The notes under the pieces are model-generated. The model was not told the DNA's origin, searched no databases, and saw nothing but the letters and a program-made list of their open reading frames with translations. Shown piece by piece: positions 44,391 through 53,073 of a stretch of 64,000 nucleotides of DNA. Source of the stretch: Humitalea rosea (GTDB lineage: Bacteria; Pseudomonadota; Alphaproteobacteria; Acetobacterales; Acetobacteraceae); contig NZ_QKYU01000003.1 in assembly GCF_003253705.1 (NCBI RefSeq), forward strand, positions 62,001 to 126,000, in the 5' to 3' direction. How positions within the stretch are numbered: the stretch's first letter is position 1; every line of letters starts with the position of its first letter. Both the position numbers and the translations under genes were made by a program.

Positions 44391-46100
44391 ATGTCCTCCA
44401 AGCCCAGCGCCGTCGAAGGCCAGAAAGAGACCAGCCTCGCCCTCCGCGGCACCATTGGCGCGGAACTCAGCGCCGCCGGGGAACGCGGCGGGGTGTCCGA
44501 GGCGACCTATACCCTGCTCAAATTCCACGGAACATATGAGCAGTTTGACCGCGACACCGCCACGCCGCGCAAGCAGCAGGGGCTGGACAAGGAATGGGCC
44601 TTCATGGTCCGCGTCCGCTGCCCCGGTGGCCGGATGACGGCGGCGCAGTGGCTGCATCTGGACAGCCTGGCCGAAACCCATGCCGACAAGACCCTGCGGT
44701 TGACCTCGCGCCAGGGCGTGCAATTCCACGGCGTGTTGCGGGGGAATGTGAAGCCGGTGATCGCGGGGATCGATGCGGCGCTGCTGACCAGCTTCGCGGC
44801 CTGCGGCGATGTCGTCCGCAACGTCACCACCACCGCCGCCCCCCGGCGCACCGCGGTGCATGCCGCGCTGCAATCCTGGGCGGCAAGGCTCTCGACCGCG
44901 CTGCTGCCAAAAACCCGCGCGCATCACGACATCTTCCTGAGCGAAGGCGGCGACGCCCCGGCCAAGGCCGAGGAGGAGCCGCTCTACGGCCCGACCTATC
45001 TGCCGCGGAAATTCAAGATCGCCCTGGTCCATCCGGCGGACAACACGCCGGATGTGCTGACCAACGACCTCGGCTTCATCGCCAAGGTGCAGGGCGGGCG
45101 GGTCGTCGGCTGGCAGGTCACCATCGGCGGCGGCCTGGGCATGACCCACAACAAGCCCGCGACCTTCCCGCGCCTGGCCGATCCCGTCGCCTTCATCGGC
45201 CCGGATGAGGTGCTGGAGGTTGCCGAGGCCGTGGTCCGCCTCTCCCGCGATTACGGCGACCGCGCCGACCGCAAGCATGCCCGGTTGAAATACGTGCTGG
45301 CCGAGAAGGGCGCGGACTGGGCGCGGGCGCAGATCTCCGCCGATCTTGGCCGCGAACTGGCGCCCCCCGGCCCGCTGCCGGAGCTGCAGATGCCGGAACT
45401 GCTCGGCTGGCAGATCCAGGGCGACGGCAAGCTCTGGCTCGGCCTGCCGATCCCCTCCGGCCGCGTCGCCGACCGGCCGGGCGTGGCGCTGCGGACCGCG
45501 ATTCGCGAGGTGGTGTCGCGCTTCGGCGCCGATCCGGTGGCGACGCCGCAGCAGGATCTGATCCTCTCCAACCTCCCCCCCGACTCGCGGCAGGAGGTCG
45601 AGGCGATCTTCCGCGCGCATGGCGTGACCCTGGCGCAGGATCTGAGCCCGGTGGCGCGCTGGTCGCTCGCCTGCGTCGCGCTGCCGACCTGCGGCCAGTC
45701 CCTGGCCGAGGGCGAGCGCGTCCATGCCCCGATGCTCACCGCCGTCGAGGCGGCGCTGGACCGCCATGGGCTGGCGGAGGAGCGCCTCTCCTTCCGCCTG
45801 ACCGGCTGCCCCAATGGCTGCGCCCGCCCTTATGCCGGGGATATCGGCGTCGTGGGCCGGGCGCCGGGGCTCTACATGCTGTTCGTCGGCGGCGATTTCG
45901 CCGGCACGCGGCTGTCCTTCCCGATCGCCGACAAGGTGCCGGAGGCCGAGGTCGCGACGGTGTTGGAGCCGATGTTCGCCGCCTTCGCCGCGGCGCGAAT
46001 GCCCGGCGAGGGCTTCGGGGATTTCTGTACCCGGCAGGGTGCCGACACCCTGCGCAGCCTCATCGACCGTGCCACCGCCCAGACCACCATCGCCGCCTGA
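44391..46100 (+). CDS. cysI: Assimilatory sulfite reductase hemoprotein subunit
   Basis: Six-electron reduction of sulfite to sulfide, which feeds the cysteine synthases. 569 residues, close to E. coli CysI. The siroheme/4Fe-4S cysteines are CVALPTC and, after about 40 residues, CPNGC within LTGCPNGCARPYAGDIG. Substrate and siroheme arginines lie in LRLTSRQGVQFHGV. ATG 44391 is chosen (weak GGGA upstream); GTG 44370 adds seven residues. No cysJ flavoprotein is adjacent, so electrons may come from another reductase. Confidence 0.94.
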   Translation: MSSKPSAVEGQKETSLALRGTIGAELSAAGERGGVSEATYTLLKFHGTYEQFDRDTATPRKQQGLDKEWAFMVRVRCPGGRMTAAQWLHLDSLAETHADKTLRLTSRQGVQFHGVLRGNVKPVIAGIDAALLTSFAACGDVVRNVTTTAAPRRTAVHAALQSWAARLSTALLPKTRAHHDIFLSEGGDAPAKAEEEPLYGPTYLPRKFKIALVHPADNTPDVLTNDLGFIAKVQGGRVVGWQVTIGGGLGMTHNKPATFPRLADPVAFIGPDEVLEVAEAVVRLSRDYGDRADRKHARLKYVLAEKGADWARAQISADLGRELAPPGPLPELQMPELLGWQIQGDGKLWLGLPIPSGRVADRPGVALRTAIREVVSRFGADPVATPQQDLILSNLPPDSRQEVEAIFRAHGVTLAQDLSPVARWSLACVALPTCGQSLAEGERVHAPMLTAVEAALDRHGLAEERLSFRLTGCPNGCARPYAGDIGVVGRAPGLYMLFVGGDFAGTRLSFPIADKVPEAEVATVLEPMFAAFAAARMPGEGFGDFCTRQGADTLRSLIDRATAQTTIAA

Positions 46101-46125
46101 CGGCGCGCATTCCGGATTTATCGCC

Positions 46126-47106
46126 ATGATCGTCTCGCGTCGTTCCGCCCTGCTCGGGCTTGCCGCCCTCCCTCTCGCGCGCCCCGCGCTGGCGCGCTCG
46201 GCCCATGCCGACAGCCTCGCCTGGCCCGACCGGCCGATCCGCCTGATCGTCCCGGTCGCCCCGGGCGGCAGCCAGGATATCGTCGCCCGCCATTCCGCCC
46301 ATACGTTGTCGGTCGCCCTGGGCCAGCCGGTGCAGGTTGAGAACCTGCCCGGCGGCGGCTCCAACATCGGCTATGACGCCGCCGCCCGGGCGCGGCCCGA
46401 TGGCTACACCTGGCTCGCGGGCTCGGACACGCTGTCCATCACCGGCTCCCTGACGCCGAACCTGCCCTATGACCCGCTGAGCTTCGCGCCGATCCACCGC
46501 ACGGTGCGGGTGCCGCAGATCCTGGTGGTGGCGGCCGACAGCCCGCATGCGGATCTGGCCGGCTTCATCACGGCCGCGCGCAAAAACCCGCCGGCGGTCG
46601 GCACGCCGGGCAGCGGCAGCCTCGCGCATCTGCTGCTGGAACTGGCGCAGCAGGCCAGCGAGACGAGCTGGATCCATGTCGCCTATCGCGGTGGCGCGCT
46701 GGCGTTGAACGATCTGATGGCAGGCCACCTGCAAGGCGTGATGATCAACATCGGCGCCGTCACCGAGCATGTCCGCCAGGGGCGGCTGCGCGGCCTCGCC
46801 GTCTCGTCCGAGGGCCGCGCTGTGGCGCTGCCGCAGGTGCCGACCCTCTCCGAACAGGGGTTCTCGGGTCTGACCGCGCTCGGCTGGCACGGGCTGGTCG
46901 CGCCCAAGGGCACCGATCCCGCCATCCTGGCGCAAGTGAATGCCGCGAGCCGGGCGGCGGTGAAGCAGCCGGACCTCGCCGCGCGGCTGCAGGCCCTGGG
47001 CGTGGAGCCGACCGATGAGGCGCCGGAGGTGCTGGCCGAGGTGGTGCGCGCCGATGCCGAGCGCTGGGGCGCGGTCGTCCGGCGCGTCGGGATCGTGGCG
47101 GGGTAG
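46126..47106 (+). CDS. Bug-family (TctC-type) solute-binding protein
   Basis: 326-residue periplasmic receptor of the tripartite tricarboxylate family. The signal peptide MIVSRRSALLGLAALPLARP ends at an ALA-type site. Mature features: PIRLIVPVAPGGSQDIVAR, ENLPGGGSNIGYDAAARARPDGYT and the C-terminal GLVAPKGTDPAILAQVNAA. No membrane TctA/TctB genes are nearby; orphan receptors of this type are common. It ends 37 bases from the convergent LacI-family gene. The ligand, probably a carboxylate, is unknown. Confidence 0.93.
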   Translation: MIVSRRSALLGLAALPLARPALARSAHADSLAWPDRPIRLIVPVAPGGSQDIVARHSAHTLSVALGQPVQVENLPGGGSNIGYDAAARARPDGYTWLAGSDTLSITGSLTPNLPYDPLSFAPIHRTVRVPQILVVAADSPHADLAGFITAARKNPPAVGTPGSGSLAHLLLELAQQASETSWIHVAYRGGALALNDLMAGHLQGVMINIGAVTEHVRQGRLRGLAVSSEGRAVALPQVPTLSEQGFSGLTALGWHGLVAPKGTDPAILAQVNAASRAAVKQPDLAARLQALGVEPTDEAPEVLAEVVRADAERWGAVVRRVGIVAG

Positions 47107-47143
47107 GAAGCCAAGGGGGCCGGCTCACCGGCCGCCCCCGCCT

Positions 47144-48127
47144 TCAGCCCAGGCGTTCGGTGGTGCCGCGGACGACCAGCGCGCCGGGCAGGCACAGCCG
47201 CTGGCGCGGCGCCTCCTCGCCCGCCAGGCGCTGGAGCAGCAGGCGGACCGCCTCGCGCACCATCTCCTCGATCGGCTGGCGTATCGTCGTGAGGTCGAAG
47301 GCGGTCCAGGACGCCATCGCGATATCATCGTAGCCGACCAGCCAGACCTCCCCTGGCACCGCGACCCCGGCCAGCCGGGCCGCGTCCCGCGCGCCAAGCG
47401 CCAGCACATCATTGGCGCAGAACACCGCATCCGGCCGGTCGGCGAGTGCGAGCAGCCGCCCCATGCCCTCGGCGCCGGCGGTATAGGTGAAGGCCTCCGT
47501 CCGCACCGTCATGGGCGGCCCATCGAGGCAGCCCTCCAGAAAGCCCGCCTCGCGCTCGCGGATGGTGCTCGGCCATAGCGGGCCGCTGAGCAGCCCGATG
47601 CGGCGCCGCCCGGCCTGGCGGAAATAATCGGCGACGGCGCGCCCGCCCGCGTGGTTGTCGCTGGCGACCTGGTCGCAGGGCCAGCCCTCCACCGTGCGGT
47701 TCACCAGCACGACCGGCAGCCGCTGGGCGATCTCCTCGTAGAGCGCGGTCGAGGCCTGGGTCGCCGAGGTGAAGATGATCCCGTCGACCATGCCCTGCCG
47801 GGCGGCATCGGCGGCGGCGCCCTCATCGGTCTCGTCCGAGTTCCAGACGATCATCCGCAGCCCGGCCAGGCGCAGCTCTCGCCCCAGCAGTTGCAGCATC
47901 TCCGGGTAGATCGGGTTGTGCAGCCGCGCCGTGACGACGCCGATATTGCCGCTGCGGCTGGTGCGCATGGTCCGGGCGGCGGCGTTGGGCACGTAGAGCA
48001 GGTCCCGCGCGGCGGCCTGCACCCGCCGGCGCACCTCCTCCGTCACCCCCGGATGGCCGGAGAGCGCGCGGGAGACGGTGGACTGGGACACGCCGGCCCG
48101 CTGGGCGACGTCGCGACTGGTGGCCAT
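47144..48127 (-). CDS. LacI-family transcriptional regulator
   Basis: 327 residues. The N-terminal helix-turn-helix and hinge are clear (ATSRDVAQRAGVSQSTVSRALSG...YVPNAAARTMRT), followed by the periplasmic-binding-protein-like effector domain. ATG 48127 is chosen because the HTH begins immediately after it; the frame upstream runs through the operator region. It is divergent from the enolase-superfamily gene, with two ATACGTAT palindromes between them, so it probably represses that operon and perhaps itself. Confidence 0.94.
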   Translation of the reverse strand: MATSRDVAQRAGVSQSTVSRALSGHPGVTEEVRRRVQAAARDLLYVPNAAARTMRTSRSGNIGVVTARLHNPIYPEMLQLLGRELRLAGLRMIVWNSDETDEGAAADAARQGMVDGIIFTSATQASTALYEEIAQRLPVVLVNRTVEGWPCDQVASDNHAGGRAVADYFRQAGRRRIGLLSGPLWPSTIREREAGFLEGCLDGPPMTVRTEAFTYTAGAEGMGRLLALADRPDAVFCANDVLALGARDAARLAGVAVPGEVWLVGYDDIAMASWTAFDLTTIRQPIEEMVREAVRLLLQRLAGEEAPRQRLCLPGALVVRGTTERLG

Positions 48128-48134
48128 GCCGGCG

Positions 48135-48142
48135 ATACGTAT
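48135..48142. promoter_or_regulatory. LacI-type operator copy 1
   Basis: ATACGTAT palindrome just 7 bases upstream of the LacI gene start, sharing its core with the copy at 48188-48195 (centre-to-centre 53 bases, about five helical turns), suitable for looping or cooperative binding. Confidence 0.5.
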
Positions 48143-48168
48143 GCAACAGAAAGCCCAAGCACAAGCTA

Positions 48169-48198
48169 TTGACGTGATCAATCAAGAATACGTATTCA
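48169..48198 (+). promoter_or_regulatory. Promoter of the enolase-superfamily operon
   Basis: TTGACG (48169-48174) and TATTCA (48193-48198) are separated by 18 bases. The -10 region overlaps operator copy 2, so bound repressor would block RNA polymerase. Confidence 0.5.
48186..48197. promoter_or_regulatory. LacI-type operator copy 2
   Basis: Perfect 12-base palindrome GAATACGTATTC with the central CG typical of LacI-family operators, overlapping the predicted -10 of the downstream operon. Confidence 0.6.
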
Positions 48199-48243
48199 TG
48201 GCCGAAAGGCGTGGGCAGGGCCCATGCCAGGAGGAGGAACAGC

Positions 48244-49380
48244 GTGAAGATCACCGCCGTCGAGGCCTTTCCCATCAGCGTTCCCGTCCCGCCGCACCGG
48301 CAGGTGACCCTCGGCATCGGCCGCCAGGTGAAGCGCGACGCCGTCGTCGTGAAGGTCACCACCGCGGGCGGGCTGGTCGGCTGGGGCGAGAGCCACCACG
48401 GCCGCGCGCATCTGGCGATCGGCACGCTGATCCAGACCACGCTGCGCGACCTCGTGCTCGGCATGGATGCGAGCGACGTCGTCGGCATCTGGGCCAAGGT
48501 CTACAAGTTCCAGCTCGGCAGCCACGGCATGGGGGCGGCCTGCGCGATGGCGATGAGCGGGCTCGACACCGCGCTCTGGGACATTCGCGGCAAGGCTGTG
48601 GGCTGGCCGCTCTACAGGCTGCTCGGCGGCGCCTCGCGTGCCATCCCCGCCTATGTCGGCGGCATCTCGCTCGGCTACCAGGAGCCGGCCTCGCTGGTCG
48701 AGGAGGTGCGGGGCTTCGTCGCCCAGGGCTATACCGCGGTGAAGCTGCGCGTGGGCGACAGCCCGGAGCGCGACATCGCCCGCGTCGAGGCGGTGCGTGC
48801 CGCCTTTCCCAGGCTCGTGATCCTGACCGATGCGAATACCGGCTATTCCATGGCCGATGCCCGCCAGATCCTGCCGGCCTTCGCCGCCGCCCGCGTCGGC
48901 TGGCTGGAGGAACCCTTCCCCGCGCATGACCACCGCAGCTACCGCGAGGCGCGCCAGTTGGCCCCCGCGGTGCCGCTCGCGGCCGGGGAGAACCACTACA
49001 CCCGCTTCGAATTCCACCGGCTGATCGAGGACGGCAGCATCAGCATCCTGCAGCCGGATATCTCCAAGACCGGCGGCGTCACCGAGACGATGCGGATCGC
49101 CGCCATGGCCTCGGCCTGGAAGCTGCCGATCCATTGCCATTCCAGCGCCGGGCTCTGCATGGCGGCGACCTTGCATGTCATGAGCGCGATCGAGAACCCC
49201 GGCTATTTCGAGGCCGATTGCGCGCTCGACAACCCGCTGCGCGAGGAACTCGTCACGCCCGCCTACACGGTCGCCGCGGATGGCACGGTGCGCCCCAACG
49301 AGGGGCCAGGCCTCGGCGTCGAGGTCGATGAGGCTTTCCTGCGCCGCTACCCCGGCATTCCCGGCCCCGGTTACGTCTGA
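48244..49380 (+). CDS. Enolase-superfamily enzyme (mandelate racemase/muconate lactonizing type)
   Basis: 378 residues. Metal ligands are the Asp in ILTDANTGY, the Glu in WLEEPFP and the Glu in AAGENHYTR; HCHSSAGL contributes the C-terminal His-side base or acid. The first catalytic segment reads AVKLRVG, that is KxR instead of KxK, so the usual second lysine base is replaced. This suggests a dehydratase-like or altered specificity rather than a standard racemase. GTG 48244 follows a GGAGGAGG-type ribosome-binding site. It is controlled by the divergent LacI protein and followed by a Bug receptor. The substrate, probably an acid sugar, is unknown. Confidence 0.9.
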   Translation: MKITAVEAFPISVPVPPHRQVTLGIGRQVKRDAVVVKVTTAGGLVGWGESHHGRAHLAIGTLIQTTLRDLVLGMDASDVVGIWAKVYKFQLGSHGMGAACAMAMSGLDTALWDIRGKAVGWPLYRLLGGASRAIPAYVGGISLGYQEPASLVEEVRGFVAQGYTAVKLRVGDSPERDIARVEAVRAAFPRLVILTDANTGYSMADARQILPAFAAARVGWLEEPFPAHDHRSYREARQLAPAVPLAAGENHYTRFEFHRLIEDGSISILQPDISKTGGVTETMRIAAMASAWKLPIHCHSSAGLCMAATLHVMSAIENPGYFEADCALDNPLREELVTPAYTVAADGTVRPNEGPGLGVEVDEAFLRRYPGIPGPGYV

Positions 49381-49430
49381 CGCGGGCAATCCCGCGGCGT
49401 CCCAACGAAAAAAACAGGAGGAACCAAGCA

Positions 49431-50405
49431 ATGTTCGAGACAACCCGCCGCCGCCTTCTGGCGGCCCCTGCACTCCTCGCCGCCTCAGGCGCCATGGCGC
49501 AGAGCTTCCCCAGCCGCGAGATCCGACTGGTCGTCCCTTGGGCGGCCGGCGGCGGCACGGACATCATCGGCCGCCGGCTGCAGCCGATGCTGGCCGCGGA
49601 AGGGCTGCACACCATCGTGGACAATGCGCCGGGCGGCAGCAGCGTCGTGGGCCTGCAGCGCGTCGCCTCGGCGCGGCCGGACGGCTACACGGTCGGCCTT
49701 GCCTCCACGAGCATCCTCGCGCTGATGGCCTCAGGGACGATCACCCTGCGCAACGAGAATTTCACCAACCTCGTGCGCATCTCCGAAGATCCGATGCTGC
49801 TGCTGGTCTCGGCGCGTTCGCCCTGGCACGATCTGGCCTCCTACCTCGCCGCCTTCCGCGAGAAGCAGGGCGGGATGAGCGTCGGTGTCTCCGGCACGCG
49901 CGGCACCGTCAGCCATATCTTCTCCGTCGTGATGGCGAAGGCGCTGGGTGCCGACTACATCTTCTCCGGCTATCCGGGCGGATCGCGGGCGGTGGCCGAT
50001 GTGCTCGGCGGCCATATCGACTCGGTGATCCTGAAGCCCAACGAGACCATGAGCTATATCCGCGAGGGCCAGCTGCGCCCGCTCGGCACCTTCGCCCCGG
50101 CGCGGCTGTCGCAGTTGCCGGATGTGCCGACCTTCGGCGAGGCCGGCATCGACATCTTCCCCTATGGGCCGATCACCCAGATGACCTATCTCGCCGCCCC
50201 CGCCGGCCTGCCGCCCGCGATCGCGGCCAGGCTCACGGAAGGCTTCCGCAAGGCGGTGCTCTCGCCCGAGTTCCAGGCCTTCGCGGCGGAGAACGGCTTC
50301 CCCGCCGATGGGCTGGCCGGTGCGCCCTTCGGCAAGCTCTGCGACGATGTGCAGGCGACCATGCTCACCGTCGGCAATACGCTCGGCGTGTTCAACGCGG
50401 GCTGA
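49431..50405 (+). CDS. Bug-family (TctC-type) solute-binding protein
   Basis: 324 residues with signal peptide (RRRLLAAPALLAASGAMAQ) and mature features EIRLVVPWAAGGGTDIIGRR, DNAPGGSSVVGLQRV, ARPDGYTVG and GEAGIDIF. AGGAGGA precedes the ATG after 9 bases. It lies 50 bases after the enolase-superfamily gene, so the receptor probably captures that enzyme's substrate. No TctAB permease is nearby. Confidence 0.93.
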   Translation: MFETTRRRLLAAPALLAASGAMAQSFPSREIRLVVPWAAGGGTDIIGRRLQPMLAAEGLHTIVDNAPGGSSVVGLQRVASARPDGYTVGLASTSILALMASGTITLRNENFTNLVRISEDPMLLLVSARSPWHDLASYLAAFREKQGGMSVGVSGTRGTVSHIFSVVMAKALGADYIFSGYPGGSRAVADVLGGHIDSVILKPNETMSYIREGQLRPLGTFAPARLSQLPDVPTFGEAGIDIFPYGPITQMTYLAAPAGLPPAIAARLTEGFRKAVLSPEFQAFAAENGFPADGLAGAPFGKLCDDVQATMLTVGNTLGVFNAG

Positions 50406-50432
50406 GCGCGGCGGCGCCGGGCGGTCCCGGCG

Positions 50433-51497
50433 CTACCCCGCGCCGTGATCCAGCGCGCCCACCCGGACCAGCGCCCAGAGGTCGCGCCCCGGCACCAGAT
50501 CCAGCGCCGCCACCGCATGGCGCGGGGTCCGCGCCAGCAAGGTGACGCTGCCGGCATGCAGGGTCAGGAACACCTCTGCCGGCCCGGCCGGGGCGATGCC
50601 GACGAGCCGCGCCGCCAGCACCGAATGCGCCGCCAGCCCGTGTGGCGGCGCGGTCGCCACCGCCACGTCGCGCGCGCGCAGCCGCAGCCGCAAGGGGCTG
50701 CCCGCGGGCTCCGGCCGCAGCGGCACCGTCAACATCTGGTCCCCGACCGCGATCCGCGTCAGCCCCCGTGCCGCGTCATGCCCCGCGATGCTCGCGCGCA
50801 GCAGCACCCCGGCATCGCGCCGCCCCGCCAGCAGGGCCAGATCGGTGCGGGCGGAAAGCGCCTCGGGCGGGCCTTCGGCGACGACGCGCCCGGCCTCGAT
50901 CAGCACCAGATGATCGGCCAGCCGGTCGGCCTCCTCCAGCGCATGGGTGACGTAAACCACCGGCAGCCCGGCGGTCGCGACCAGGGATTCGAGGAAGGGC
51001 AGGATCTCCGCCCGGCGCGGCAGGTCGAGCGAGGCCAGAGGCTCATCCATCAGCAGCAGCCGCGGCCGCGACAGCAGCGCGCGGCCGAGCGCCACCCGCT
51101 GCCGCTCGCCGCCCGACAGGCGCTGCGGCCGGCGGTCGAGCAGCCCGTCCAGCCCCAGCAGCCCGATCACCGCCTCGGGCGAGGGGCCCTCGGCGCCGCG
51201 CGGCGCCCGGCGCAGCCCGAACAGCAGGTTGCGCCGCACGCTCATATGCGGGAACAGCCGGGCCTCCTGGAACACCACGCCTGCCCGCCGCGCCTCGGCC
51301 GGCAATTGGTGCAGCGCCAAGTCGTCCAGCCGGATCTCGGCCCGTTCCGGCCGCAGCAGCCCCGCGATCGCCAACAGCACGGAGGATTTCCCCGCCCCCG
51401 AGGGGCCGAACAGCACCGTCACCCCGCCGGGCGCGGAAAACCCGATGTCGAGCGCCATCCCACCCGGAAACCGGTGCCCGATCGCGACGCGCAGCAT
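50433..51497 (-). CDS. modC: Molybdate ABC transporter ATP-binding protein
   Basis: 354 residues. Walker A is GPSGAGKSS near residue 33, the signature LSGGERQRVALGRALL and Walker B LLLMDEPLASLD are intact, and the C-terminal third is a TOBE/molybdate-binding domain. ATG 51497 overlaps the modB stop (TGATG); a GTG one codon earlier is possible. It completes the modABC operon. Confidence 0.95.
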   Translation of the reverse strand: MLRVAIGHRFPGGMALDIGFSAPGGVTVLFGPSGAGKSSVLLAIAGLLRPERAEIRLDDLALHQLPAEARRAGVVFQEARLFPHMSVRRNLLFGLRRAPRGAEGPSPEAVIGLLGLDGLLDRRPQRLSGGERQRVALGRALLSRPRLLLMDEPLASLDLPRRAEILPFLESLVATAGLPVVYVTHALEEADRLADHLVLIEAGRVVAEGPPEALSARTDLALLAGRRDAGVLLRASIAGHDAARGLTRIAVGDQMLTVPLRPEPAGSPLRLRLRARDVAVATAPPHGLAAHSVLAARLVGIAPAGPAEVFLTLHAGSVTLLARTPRHAVAALDLVPGRDLWALVRVGALDHGAG

Positions 51498-52183
51498 CAC
51501 CCGCGCCCGATGGCGCGGGAGAGGGCGCGATGCATCGCCTCGGCCAGCAGCAGCCCGGCCAGCGCCAGCGCGAAGGACAGCCCCGCCATCCGCGCCGCCG
51601 CCGCCTCGCCGCCCGGGGTCTGGATCGCGGCATAGATGGCGAGCGGCAGGGTCTGCGTCTCACCCGGCACATTGCCGGCGAAGGTGATCACCGCGCCGAA
51701 TTCCCCGAGCCCCGCGGCAAAGGCGGTGATCCCGCCCGCCAGCACCCCCGGCGCCATCAGCGGCAAGGTGATCGTGAAGAATCGGTCGATGCGCCGCGCG
51801 CCGAGGGTCGCGGCGGCCTGTTCCAGCCCCTGGTCCACAGCCTCCAGCGACAGGCGCACGCTGCGGACCACGAGGGGCAGGGACATCACCGCGGTGGCCA
51901 GCGCCGCGCCCTCCAGCGAGAACACCAGCCGCACCCCGAACCAGTCATCCAGCCAGGCGCCGAAGGGGCCACGCAGCCCGAACAGCATCAGCAGCCCCCA
52001 GCCCACCACGACGGGCGGCACCACCAGCGGCAGATGCACGATGGCATCGAGCAAGGGCCGGCCCCAGAACCGCCGGCGCGACAGGATCCAGGCCAGCAGG
52101 ATGCCGACCGGCAGGGCCAAAGCGACGGAGCGCAGCGCGACCGACAGCGACAGGCCAACCGCCTGCCATTCCTCAGGCGTCAC
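51497..52183 (-). CDS. modB: Molybdate ABC transporter permease
   Basis: 228 residues, five to six membrane helices. The EAA-type loop LEQAAATLGARRIDRFFTITLPL contacts ModC, and GLGEFGAVITFAGN is a ModB hallmark. GTG 52183 overlaps the modA stop (GTGA). Confidence 0.95.
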   Translation of the reverse strand: MTPEEWQAVGLSLSVALRSVALALPVGILLAWILSRRRFWGRPLLDAIVHLPLVVPPVVVGWGLLMLFGLRGPFGAWLDDWFGVRLVFSLEGAALATAVMSLPLVVRSVRLSLEAVDQGLEQAAATLGARRIDRFFTITLPLMAPGVLAGGITAFAAGLGEFGAVITFAGNVPGETQTLPLAIYAAIQTPGGEAAAARMAGLSFALALAGLLLAEAMHRALSRAIGRG

Positions 52184-52965
52184 TCCTGCGCCAGGGTGAA
52201 GCCGAGGCGGCGCCAGACCGGGGCCGCCTGTTCGCCGGTCAGGAAGGCCGCCAGGGCCAGCGCCTCCGGATTGCCCGCGGCGCGGCGCGTCACCGCGAAG
52301 GGATAGGTGATGGGGGTGTGGCTGCTGGCCGGGAAGGTGCCGACCACCCGCACCCCGGCGCCGGCGTCAGTCGCATAGGCGTCGGTCGCATAGACGACGC
52401 CGAACGGGGTCTCGCCGCGTTCCACCAGCAGCAGCGCGGCGCGCACATTCTCGGCCCGGGCCAGGCGCGGTTCGACCACGGGCCAGGCGCCGAGTGCCGT
52501 CAGCGCCTGCTGCGCATAGCGCCCGGCCGGGACATGCGCGGGATCACCGACGGCCAGCCGCCCGCGCGGCCCAAGCAGGGCCGCCCAGTCCAGCCCCTCG
52601 GCCAGCGTGACCTGCCGCGTGCCGCCGGCGGGTGCCACCAGCACCAGGCTGTTGCCGAGGGCGGTGCGCCGCGTCGCCGGGTCGATCAGGTCGCGTGCGG
52701 CGGCCCAATCCATCCAGGCCTCATCGGCCGAGGCGAAGACATCCGCCGGCGCCCCCTGTTCGATCTGCCGTGCCAGGGTCGAGGACGCGGCCAGCGAGAC
52801 CCGCAGCGGCGCATGGCCCGCCGCCGCCCAGAGCGGGGCGAGCGCCCGCATGCCATCCGCGAGGCTGGCCGCTGCAAAAACGGTCAGCGGCGGCGCCTGG
52901 GCCGCGGCAGGACGGGGGCCGGCGAGGCCGGCAAGCAGGAGGAGGGCGAGGAGGATCTTGCGCAT
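52180..52965 (-). CDS. modA: Molybdate-binding periplasmic protein
   Basis: 261 residues with a signal peptide (MRKILLALLLLAGLAGPRPAAAQ). ModA features: LTVFAAASLADGMR at the start of the mature part, where the Ser/Ala side chains bind the oxyanion, ASADEAWMDWA and the hinge VPAGRYAQQAL. It is the first gene of modABC, beginning 23 bases downstream of a ModE-type operator. Confidence 0.95.
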   Translation of the reverse strand: MRKILLALLLLAGLAGPRPAAAQAPPLTVFAAASLADGMRALAPLWAAAGHAPLRVSLAASSTLARQIEQGAPADVFASADEAWMDWAAARDLIDPATRRTALGNSLVLVAPAGGTRQVTLAEGLDWAALLGPRGRLAVGDPAHVPAGRYAQQALTALGAWPVVEPRLARAENVRAALLLVERGETPFGVVYATDAYATDAGAGVRVVGTFPASSHTPITYPFAVTRRAAGNPEALALAAFLTGEQAAPVWRRLGFTLAQE

Positions 52966-52987
52966 GTCCCGCAGCCTAGAACAGCAC

Positions 52988-53011
52988 CGCTATCTTTGAC
53001 CAGAGATAGCG
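52988..53011. promoter_or_regulatory. ModE-type operator upstream of modA
   Basis: Perfect 8-base inverted repeat CGCTATCT / AGATAGCG with an 8-base spacer (TTGACCAG), 24 bases overall. The layout and CGnTAT ends match known molybdate-responsive ModE sites in front of modA genes. It lies between modA (minus) and the MFS gene (plus), so it could affect both. No modE gene is in the window. Confidence 0.75.
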
Positions 53012-53073
53012 CGGTGGGATGGACGATTCCCCGAGCCGGCGGGAGGATGCGCCATGCTCCTTACTGTCCCGTC

